The notes beneath the pieces were generated by a model, which did no database searches, was not told where the DNA came from, and saw nothing but the letters and a program-made list of their open reading frames with translations. From Spartobacteria bacterium (GTDB taxonomy: Bacteria; Verrucomicrobiota; Verrucomicrobiia; Chthoniobacterales; Chthoniobacteraceae), in assembly GCA_025355595.1 (NCBI GenBank), contig JANXZI010000322.1, positions 1-5,101 of the forward strand: a stretch of DNA of 5,101 nucleotides, written 5' to 3'. Made by a program: the position numbers and the translations under genes. Numbering within the stretch: position 1 is the first letter of the stretch; each line of letters begins with the position of its first letter. Positions 1 through 5,001 of the stretch are shown piece after piece.

Positions 1-87
1 CGTGCCTCGGGTAGCGCGGGCGTCCCGCCTGCCGTGTTCCGCGTCTCGCGAAACACACCCGGACGTCCGAGAGAGGTGTGTTTACAA
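1..87 (+). repeat. Dispersed structured repeat, copy A (5' end cut by window edge)
   Basis: This copy matches copy C at 5007-5092 in the same orientation: 60 of 70 positions agree over 1-70, then 13 of 16 after a one-base gap at position 71. Its first 36 bases are the exact reverse complement of 153-188 (copy B). It holds three fold-back segments. The first is GCGGG/CCCGC (16-20 with 24-28, loop CGT). The second is a 10-bp stem with one mismatch (34-43 with 47-56, loop TCT). The third is the palindrome CGGACGTCCG at 60-69, which sits inside a 9-bp inverted repeat AAACACACC/GGTGTGTTT (51-59 with 75-83). Copies B and C carry an extra GACGG before the shared start, so copy A probably begins a few bases before the window. 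It has no coding content. It resembles REP-like or MITE-like dispersed elements; the family name is not known to me. Confidence 0.85.
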
Positions 88-120
88 AATGGCGTGCGGC
101 CAGTGCGCTCAGTGCGCCAG

Positions 121-193
121 CAGACGCCCGATGTGCGACGCGGGACGCGTCGCACGGCAGGCGGGACGCCCGCGCTACCCGAGGCACGCCGTC
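121..193 (-). repeat. Dispersed structured repeat, copy B (inverted)
   Basis: Read on the minus strand from 193 downward, this is the same element as copies A and C. It starts with GACGG (193-189) as copy C does, continues with 36 bases identical to positions 1-36 of copy A (188-153), and diverges more towards 121. It contains the cleanest form of the shared hairpin: a perfect 10-bp stem at 133-142 pairing with 146-155 around a three-base loop at 143-145. Arm sequences differ from copy A at three left-arm positions, with matching changes in the right arm. The distal third of the unit, after about position 126, aligns poorly with A and C, so this copy may be truncated or decayed there. It ends 61 bp before the sulfatase start codon. 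Confidence 0.85.
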
Positions 194-218
194 GTTCCGC
201 TCCACCGCAGCGCGGGCT

Positions 219-245
219 TTGACAAGCGCATCAGCACTCTGGCAC
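219..245 (+). promoter_or_regulatory. Possible promoter region of the sulfatase operon
   Basis: TTGACA at 219-224 is a perfect match to the sigma-70 -35 consensus and lies 30 bp before the sulfatase start codon. No acceptable TATAAT-like -10 is present 16-18 bp downstream. Instead TGGCAC occurs at 240-245. That hexamer recalls a sigma-54 -24 element, but the expected GC about 10 bp further on is absent. The call rests only on the -35 match and on its place between the repeat pair and the gene. A promoter with a lineage-specific -10 is possible. Confidence 0.25.
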
Positions 246-254
246 GCATCACAC

Positions 255-1670
255 ATGAAAGCGTTCCTCCTCCTGCTGCTCGCCATCCTCGCCGCGCACG
301 CAGCGGATCGACCGCCGAATGTCGTGATCATTTTCTGCGACGACCTCGGCTACGCGGACATCGGAGCATTCGGGCAAAAGGGTTTCGCCACGCCGAACCT
401 CGACCGCATGGCCGCGGATGGACGCTGCTTCACGAATTTCCACGTCTCGTCAGCGGTGTGCTCGGCATCGCGATCCGCGCTGCTCACCGGCTGCTACCAT
501 TCGCGCGTCGGCATCCACGGCGCGCTCGGGCCCGGCTCGCCGATCGGGCTGAACCTCGGCGATATGACGATCGCCGAAATGCTGAGGCAGAAAAACTACG
601 CGACCGGCATGGTCGGCAAATGGCACCTCGGGGCAAAGCCCGAGTGGATGCCGCTGCGCCGCGGCTTCGACGAATGGCTCGGCCTGCCGTATTCGAACGA
701 CATGTGGCCGCATCACCCCGAGGCGAAGCCCGGCACCTACCCGGACCTGCCGATGTATGACGGTGAGAAAGTGTTCATCCCCGCGATGACGCACGAGGAT
801 CAGAATCAGATGACGACGCTCTACACAGAGCGCGCCGTCGCTTTCATCGAGAAGAGCAAGTCGCGCCCGTTCTTCCTCTATGTCGCGCACTCGATGCCGC
901 ATGTGCCGCTGCACGTCAGCGCGAAGTTCGCGGGCAAATCCGGCGCGGGGCTTTTCGGCGACGTGATTCAGGAAATTGACTGGTCCGTCGGCGAAATCCT
1001 CGCGGCGCTGAAACGCGCGGGCGTAGATGAAAACACGCTCGTGATTTTCACGAGCGACAACGGTCCGTGGCTGAGCTACGGCGACCACGCTGGCAGCGCG
1101 GGACCGCTGCGGGAGGGCAAAGGCACGAGTTGGGATGGCGGCACGCGCGTGCCGTGCGTGATGCGCTGGCCGGGGAAAATCGCCGCAGGCACGAGGACGG
1201 ACACCATCGCGATGACGATTGACCTGCTGCCGACCATCGCCGCGCTCACCGGCGCGAAATTGCCCGAGCGGAAAATTGACGGCCTCGACGTGTGGCCGAT
1301 CCTCAGCGGCGCGCCCGACGCGAAGAACCCGCACCGCGCCTACGCGACTTGGTATGCGAACAACGAACTGCAATCCGTGACCGACGGTCGGTGGAAACTC
1401 GTCTTTCCGCACACCTACCGCTCCGCCGTCGGGATGCCGCGGGCGACGGGCGGCGTGCCATCCAAATATCATCCCGAGAAAGTCCTGCAGGCGGCGCTTT
1501 ACGACATGACGGGCGATGTCGGAGAGACGCACGACACCGCCGCGGAACACCCCGAGATCGTCGCCTCGCTCACCGCGTTTGCGAACGAGATGCGCAGCGA
1601 ACTCGGCGACACGCTCATGGGAACGAAAGGCTCCGCCGCCCGCGAGCCGGCGCGGCTGCCGAAGCAGTGA
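255..1670 (+). CDS. Secreted sulfatase (type I, formylglycine-dependent)
   Basis: A 471-residue sulfatase of the alkaline-phosphatase superfamily, predicted to hydrolyse sulfate esters outside the cytoplasm. The N-terminus is a signal peptide: Lys2, a Leu-rich core at 4-12, and AHA at 14-16 before a likely cleavage at 16/17. NVVIIFCDDLGYADIG (22-37) supplies the Asp29-Asp30 metal ligands. C69-S-A-S-R73 followed by SALLTG is the maturation signature in which Cys69 would become formylglycine. GKWHLG (121-126) contains the conserved Lys and His. H212 in AHSMPHVP, D268-N269 in TSDNG and K289 in REGKGTSWDGG complete the usual active-site set. The C-terminal tail (ALYDMTGDVGETHDTAAEHPEIV) is typical of arylsulfatase-A-like proteins, and the length is normal. 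ATG255 was chosen because the signal peptide begins there; an in-frame GTG at 78 would translate repeat DNA. No clear Shine-Dalgarno is present. The SGNH gene follows 24 bp later. The substrate cannot be named from the sequence. Confidence 0.95.
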   Translation: MKAFLLLLLAILAAHAADRPPNVVIIFCDDLGYADIGAFGQKGFATPNLDRMAADGRCFTNFHVSSAVCSASRSALLTGCYHSRVGIHGALGPGSPIGLNLGDMTIAEMLRQKNYATGMVGKWHLGAKPEWMPLRRGFDEWLGLPYSNDMWPHHPEAKPGTYPDLPMYDGEKVFIPAMTHEDQNQMTTLYTERAVAFIEKSKSRPFFLYVAHSMPHVPLHVSAKFAGKSGAGLFGDVIQEIDWSVGEILAALKRAGVDENTLVIFTSDNGPWLSYGDHAGSAGPLREGKGTSWDGGTRVPCVMRWPGKIAAGTRTDTIAMTIDLLPTIAALTGAKLPERKIDGLDVWPILSGAPDAKNPHRAYATWYANNELQSVTDGRWKLVFPHTYRSAVGMPRATGGVPSKYHPEKVLQAALYDMTGDVGETHDTAAEHPEIVASLTAFANEMRSELGDTLMGTKGSAAREPARLPKQ

Positions 1671-1694
1671 CGCACCGAAACAAACGAACTGCAC

Positions 1695-2816
1695 ATGACA
1701 GCCACCGGGCGCACAAAACTCAAACTGCTCTTCATCTCCGCCCTGCTCGTCCCGGTGCTCGTCGCGGTCGCGGAAATCGGCGTGCGGATTTTTTCCAAGC
1801 GCATTGATCCGCTCGCCGTCTTCGTGACTTCGCCGCAACTGCGCTCGGACACGCAGGGCGAGACGACTGCCGGGATGTTTGAATTTGATCCTCTGCTCTG
1901 CTGGCGGCTGAGGGCGAACCGGCGCGGCATCTGGTGGGACTTCACGCCCGTGACGACGAACGCGCAGCACCTGCGCATGACGCGCGATGTCGGAGCGAAA
2001 CACGGCATCCGCATCGTCGTGCTCGGCGACTCCGTGACATTCGGCTACCGAGTGCCCGTCGCGTTCAAAAAGGAAAAGCCCGCGGATTTTGACGCGGCGG
2101 AAAAACCGTACTCGACGTTGATCGAAGAATCGCTGCGCGCAAAATTTCCCGGACGCGAAATCGAGGTGCTTCCCCTCGCCTGCCCCGGCTACACAAGCGG
2201 CCAGGGTCTCGCGTGGCTGAGGCGCGACATTCCATCGCTCGCGCCGGACATCGTGCTCGCGTGTTTCGGGTGGAACGACGTGCGCGCCGCCGGTCTGCCT
2301 GATCGCGCGACGATGCCCGCGGGCGGCTCGCAGGTCTTCGTGCGGCGCATCATCAGCCACAGCCAGCTCCTGCTGAGCATCGCAGATTCTGCGCAGCGGC
2401 GCATCGGCACAACCGCGGTCGCGACGACGCCGGAGCCGCGATCTTCAGAGGAGGAATACGTCGCGCACTTTCTCGAGATGAACCGCATGTGCGCGGAACG
2501 GAGCGCGTGGTTCGGAATCGTGCTGCCCGTGTATCGCGATCCGAACACGCCGGGGATCGATTCCTCGCAGCCGGATGCCGGAACTGATCCCGAAGAGGGA
2601 ACGCGCATGACGCGCTACCGTTCGAGCCTTCACGCCGAGGCGCTCGCGCAAAAAATCCCGGCGCTCGAAATCACGGAACTCACCGAGTCCGCGTGGCCCG
2701 CAAGCAAGGCGCTCTTCGGCGAGCGCATCCACCCGAATGCCGCAGGGCACAGGCTCATGGCCGAGCGGATTCTCGCGTTTCTCGCCGAGCCGCTCGCGCG
2801 CCTGAACTCAAACTAA
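1695..2816 (+). CDS. Membrane-anchored SGNH/GDSL-family hydrolase
   Basis: A 373-residue protein with an N-terminal hydrophobic segment (about 9-26) after Lys8/Lys10. No small-residue cleavage site is obvious, so it is probably a signal anchor that places the catalytic domain in the periplasm. The fold is SGNH hydrolase. Block I is VVLGDSVTFG with nucleophile Ser113. Block II is around CPGYTSG, with Gly165 or Gly169 as the likely oxyanion residue. Block III is CFGWND with Asn194. Block V is E343-R-I-H346 followed by PNAAGH. The usual block V is DxxH, so Glu343 takes the place of Asp. Residues 60-95 (FEFDPLLCWRLRANRRG) match the preamble seen in many uncharacterised SGNH proteins of planctomycetes and verrucomicrobia. 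It probably cleaves or transfers acyl groups on a glycan or lipid; the exact substrate is unknown. It lies 24 bp after the sulfatase, likely in the same transcript, and its last nine bases overlap the convergent HAD gene. No Shine-Dalgarno is visible. Confidence 0.88.
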   Translation: MTATGRTKLKLLFISALLVPVLVAVAEIGVRIFSKRIDPLAVFVTSPQLRSDTQGETTAGMFEFDPLLCWRLRANRRGIWWDFTPVTTNAQHLRMTRDVGAKHGIRIVVLGDSVTFGYRVPVAFKKEKPADFDAAEKPYSTLIEESLRAKFPGREIEVLPLACPGYTSGQGLAWLRRDIPSLAPDIVLACFGWNDVRAAGLPDRATMPAGGSQVFVRRIISHSQLLLSIADSAQRRIGTTAVATTPEPRSSEEEYVAHFLEMNRMCAERSAWFGIVLPVYRDPNTPGIDSSQPDAGTDPEEGTRMTRYRSSLHAEALAQKIPALEITELTESAWPASKALFGERIHPNAAGHRLMAERILAFLAEPLARLNSN

Positions 2817-3464
2817 GTCGAGCACCCCGAGGAGCGAATTCTCCGGGCGTTGCAGACGGAATGAGCGCAGCCCCGCTCGCTCTGCACCGAGCCAGTCGGC
2901 TTCGGGGTCGTCGCCGACGTGCAGCGCTTCCGATGCAGGGGCGCCGGCGCGCGCGAGTGCCGCGGAGAAAATTTTTGGCGACGGCTTGTCCGCCCCGACC
3001 TCGCTGGAGATCACGATGTCGTCAAAATACTCCGCGATGCCGAGGTGCGAGAGGATCGTGCGGAGGCGGCTGTCGAAATTGGAAACCACCACGAGCCGCA
3101 CGCGGCCACGCAGCGCGGAGAGCACTTCAAGTGTCTCGGGGAAAAGTTCCCACACGCCGGGGCGCGTGAACTCGCTCCACAGTTCGGCGAAATACGCATC
3201 GCAATCCAGTCCCGGCGCGCTGCCGCATTCGTCGAGCACGCGCCCAACGAGCGCCCGCCACCACGCGCGGTCATCATCGGGACGCGCACCGTCCGTCTCG
3301 TGCGGAGCCGCGGCGGCCTTCCATGCCCAGCGAAAGGCGCGGTTCAGACCATCCTCGCGGAGATCTGCGCCATGCCGGAGCGCAACCTCGCGATAGTGCC
3401 AGCCCACGCTGCGGGACAGGCGGAACAGCGTGCCCGCCGCGTCGAACAAAACTGCGCGGGTCAC
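2808..3464 (-). CDS. HAD-superfamily (subfamily IA) hydrolase, REG-2/HDHD3-like
   Basis: A 218-residue cytoplasmic protein with all four HAD motifs. Motif I is VLFDAAGTLF with nucleophile Asp8. Motif II is VVVSN with Ser128. Motif III is GADKPSPKIF with Lys160. Motif IV is HVGDDPEAD with Asp185, Asp186 and Asp190. The alpha-helical cap lies between about residues 16 and 105, the subfamily I arrangement. The second Asp of the classical DxDxT motif is Ala10 here (DxAGT). That replaces the usual general acid/base of HAD phosphatases and recalls phosphonatase (DxAGT), 2-haloacid dehalogenases (DxYGT) and the REG-2/HDHD3 group, so a simple phosphatase label would be unsafe. The start is GTG at 3464, fixed by motif I lying only eight residues in. 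The upstream SGNH gene ends within that GTG (GTGA overlap), so translation is probably coupled. The stop overlaps the convergent SGNH gene at 2808-2816. Substrate unknown. Confidence 0.9.
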   Translation of the reverse strand: MTRAVLFDAAGTLFRLSRSVGWHYREVALRHGADLREDGLNRAFRWAWKAAAAPHETDGARPDDDRAWWRALVGRVLDECGSAPGLDCDAYFAELWSEFTRPGVWELFPETLEVLSALRGRVRLVVVSNFDSRLRTILSHLGIAEYFDDIVISSEVGADKPSPKIFSAALARAGAPASEALHVGDDPEADWLGAERAGLRSFRLQRPENSLLGVLDLV

Positions 3465-3473
3465 TTGGCTCCC
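3461..3473 (-). promoter_or_regulatory. GTGA stop/start overlap with short Shine-Dalgarno-like GGGAG
   Basis: On the minus strand the sequence reads GGGAG (3473-3469), four bases, then GTGA (3464-3461). The TGA of the exported SGNH gene shares bases with the GTG of the HAD gene. The spacing of four is short for a Shine-Dalgarno, but this is the clearest such motif before any start in the window. The arrangement fits re-initiation by terminating ribosomes and supports both the GTG start and a two-gene operon. Confidence 0.6.
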
Positions 3474-4144
3474 GGCGACTCGGCATCCGCCGTCTTCGGC
3501 AGCATCGGGCGGATGGCGTCGGCGAGGATTTTGTAGCCCTCCGCATTTGGGTGCAGCTTGTCGGACTCGAAGAGTTCCGCGCGCGGCTCACCATTCGTGC
3601 CAAGGAGTTTTTCGCGCACGGCGATGAATTTCACACCCTGCGTTGCCTCGCAGAATGCGCGGATTTGTTGGTTCGCCCCGATGACCTTGTCGCGCTGCGC
3701 CCAGCGCGACGGGCTGCTGGTGATCTCGATGTATCCGATCTGCGTCTTCGGCAACGCCGCGCGGACCTTCACCACGAATGCCTTGAAATTTTGCACGACG
3801 GAATCGGGCGACTGGCCGGCGTTGATGTCATTGCTGCCCGCAAAAATCACGACCGCCGCGGGCTCGTGCGCGACGAGGATGCGCTCGGCGAAATACAGCG
3901 AGTCCTCCATCTGCGATCCGCCAAAGCCGCGGTTCACGACGCGGAAGCCGGGAAAGTAATCCGCGAGGGTCTTCCAGCGCGCGATGGTCGAGCTGCCGGT
4001 GAAGACGATGCCTCCCTTCTGCGGGGAATGATCGCGGTCGGCCTGCTCGAATGCAGCGATGGACTTCTCCCACTTCGCGGGATCGGCAATGGCGATCGTC
4101 GAAAAAAGCGCGGGCAGCAGTGCGAGGAGGAGTTTCGTTTTCAC
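3461..4144 (-). CDS. Exported SGNH/GDSL-type esterase-like hydrolase
   Basis: A 227-residue protein. It begins with a signal peptide: (M/V)KTK, a Leu/Ala-rich core at 5-19, and AIA at 18-20 with likely cleavage before Asp21. The mature part is a compact SGNH domain. Block I is IVFTGSSTIARW with Ser52 as nucleophile (GSS in place of GDS, common in this subgroup). Block II is NRGFGGSQMED with Gly75 or Gly76. Block III is IFAGSNDI with Asn105. Block V is D195-K-L-H198 followed by PNAEGY, giving the Asp-His part of the triad. Relatives include acetylhydrolase-like and acetylxylan-esterase-like proteins, so removal of acyl groups from extracytoplasmic glycans is a reasonable guess, but the sequence does not show the substrate. 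GTG4144 was preferred because the signal peptide starts there; the frame stays open upstream to 4537 but that part is Arg/Ala/Pro-rich and lies antisense to the M14 gene. The HAD gene follows with a 4-bp overlap. It is only distantly similar to the other SGNH protein in the window. Confidence 0.88.
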   Translation of the reverse strand: MKTKLLLALLPALFSTIAIADPAKWEKSIAAFEQADRDHSPQKGGIVFTGSSTIARWKTLADYFPGFRVVNRGFGGSQMEDSLYFAERILVAHEPAAVVIFAGSNDINAGQSPDSVVQNFKAFVVKVRAALPKTQIGYIEITSSPSRWAQRDKVIGANQQIRAFCEATQGVKFIAVREKLLGTNGEPRAELFESDKLHPNAEGYKILADAIRPMLPKTADAESPGAK

Positions 4145-4149
4145 GGCGC

Positions 4150-4178
4150 GATACGAACACGCGCGCCACGCGAGACAA
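4150..4178 (-). promoter_or_regulatory. Weak candidate promoter for the SGNH-HAD pair
   Basis: On the minus strand TTGTCT (4178-4173) is followed after 17 bp by CGTATC (4155-4150). The -35 matches four of six consensus bases and the -10 is poor. The -10 would end only five bases before the GTG start at 4144, which would give a leaderless or nearly leaderless message. This fits the lack of a Shine-Dalgarno there, but the match is too weak to rely on. Confidence 0.2.
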
Positions 4179-4195
4179 GGCGCATCTTTGCGCTC

Positions 4196-4210
4196 TCGCA
4201 CGCTGTGCGA
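4196..4210 (+). other. Small hairpin in the divergent spacer before the M14-like gene
   Basis: TCGCAC (4196-4201) pairs perfectly with GTGCGA (4205-4210) around a three-base GCT loop, and GTGCGA occurs again at 4213-4218. It lies 17 bp before the ATG of the M14-like gene, inside the 83-bp divergent spacer 4145-4227. It could be an operator half-site pair or a leader stem-loop. In DNA this GC-rich a six-base stem can also arise by chance. Confidence 0.3.
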
Positions 4211-4227
4211 ATGTGCGACACGGGGCG

Positions 4228-4968
4228 ATGCTCCACCGCTCGCACGACTACCGGCATCTCGTCTCTCGCTGGCGCGCAGTCGCGCGCGCGGCCCGGCTGC
4301 CGCTGCGCACGCTCGCGAAGGATGATGGCTTCGATCTGTTTTACGTCGAGACCCCGGCGCTCGCGGGGCGCACGGGGCTTTACCTCTCCGCGGGAATCCA
4401 CGGCGACGAGCCGGCGGCTCCCGAGGCGCTCCTCCGTTGGGCTGAGAAAAATGTGGCGCGGCTCGCGGGGATGCCGCTGCTGATTTTTCCCTGCCTGAAT
4501 CCGTGGGGGCTGCGGAACAACGTGCGGACGGATTCACACGGGCGCGATTTGAACCGGATGTTTCACGATGACCGGCATCCCGTCGTGGCCGCGGTGCGCG
4601 AGGTCACGCAGGCACACCGTTTTCAAATCGCGATGGCGATGCACGAGGACTACGACGCGCAGGGCGTTTACCTTTATGAAGTGCAGCGCGGCCGGCACGG
4701 CTTCGGCGAGGCGCTGCTGGGTCGTGCCGGAAAAATCCTGCCGATCGATCCTCGCCGAAAGATTGACGTCAGCATGGCGAAGAATGGGCTGATTCGGCGG
4801 CGCATCTCGCGGAAAAAGTTCGAGACGATGGGCTACCCCGAGGCGATCTGGCTGCACCTCTTTCACTCGGAGAATACGTTCACCTTCGAGACGCCGTCAG
4901 AGGCCGCGCTGGAACTCCGCGTGCGCGCGCAGACGGCGGTTCTCGATGAATGTGCGCGCAGAATCTGA
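4228..4968 (+). CDS. M14-family zinc carboxypeptidase-like protein
   Basis: A 246-residue protein without signal peptide or membrane segment, so probably cytoplasmic. SAGIHGDEPA supplies zinc ligands His58 and Glu61 (HxxE). The third ligand is His139 in AMAMHEDYDAQG. RNNVR (Arg100) and DLNRMF (Asn109-Arg110) match the substrate-carboxylate binding region of M14 carboxypeptidases. Glu221 in FTFETPS is the likely catalytic glutamate. The compact size and single domain fit the bacterial M14 branch near murein peptide amidase (MpaA) and the succinylglutamate desuccinylase/aspartoacylase-like proteins. It may hydrolyse a peptide or amide bond in a small substrate, for example a murein peptide; which one is not shown. 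ATG4228 was chosen because domain similarity begins soon after it. An in-frame GTG at 4213 would add five residues, and ATG4051 would run antisense into the neighbouring SGNH gene. It is divergent from that gene. Repeat copy C begins 33 bp after its stop. Confidence 0.88.
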   Translation: MLHRSHDYRHLVSRWRAVARAARLPLRTLAKDDGFDLFYVETPALAGRTGLYLSAGIHGDEPAAPEALLRWAEKNVARLAGMPLLIFPCLNPWGLRNNVRTDSHGRDLNRMFHDDRHPVVAAVREVTQAHRFQIAMAMHEDYDAQGVYLYEVQRGRHGFGEALLGRAGKILPIDPRRKIDVSMAKNGLIRRRISRKKFETMGYPEAIWLHLFHSENTFTFETPSEAALELRVRAQTAVLDECARRI

Positions 4969-5001
4969 TACGTCTTTCACAATGAGCAGGACAGGAAGCG
5001 G

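Larger units (their letters stand above)
1..193. repeat. Head-to-head repeat pair (36-bp perfect inverted repeat)
   Basis: Copies A and B face each other with their shared conserved ends outermost: 1-36 pairs exactly with 153-188, and the weaker inner parts extend the symmetry. The 116 bases between the perfect arms hold the two inner hairpins plus a short spacer. The spacer carries a nine-base direct repeat, CAGTGCGCT at 101-109 and CAGTGCGCC at 110-118, with one mismatch. The arrangement is like a small non-autonomous element with terminal inverted repeats, or a paired REP unit (REPIN-like). No open reading frame here looks real. The left boundary lies outside the window, so target-site duplication cannot be judged. 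Confidence 0.6.

Noticed and set aside
1..193. CRISPR array
   Set aside because: The local repeats are only two, inverted relative to each other, without regular spacers, and no cas gene is present.
78..254. N-terminal extension of the sulfatase from an in-frame GTG at 78
   Set aside because: It would translate repeat DNA and place a clean signal peptide 60 residues inside the protein. ATG255 gives a normal secreted sulfatase.
240..254. Sigma-54 promoter (TGGCAC as -24 element)
   Set aside because: The conserved GC of the -12 element is absent at the required distance; the bases there are AC.
450..2360. A 636-codon open frame on the minus strand, antisense to the sulfatase and the first SGNH gene
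   Set aside because: It is rich in Arg, Ala, His and Pro with no recognisable domain, spans two real genes and their spacer, and is the antisense frame that stays open easily in GC-rich codon-biased DNA. The opposite strand has full catalytic motif sets.
2817..2850. Bidirectional terminator between the convergent SGNH and HAD genes
   Set aside because: The genes overlap by nine bases, and the only nearby inverted repeat (GGAG/CTCC around 2831-2844) is four base pairs long, lies inside the HAD coding region and lacks a T-run.
4051..4227. N-terminal extension of the M14-like protein from ATG4051
   Set aside because: It would overlap the divergent SGNH gene's signal-peptide region and adds residues with no similarity to the family.
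3323..4483. A 386-codon plus-strand frame antisense to the HAD start and the exported SGNH gene, running into the M14-like gene in another frame
   Set aside because: Low-complexity Arg/Ala-rich translation with no domain; it overlaps three genes with clear motifs.
4145..4537. N-terminal extension of the exported SGNH protein from an ATG at 4537 on the minus strand
   Set aside because: The added 131 residues are Arg/Ala/Pro/Ser-rich, lie antisense to the M14-like gene, and would bury the signal peptide.
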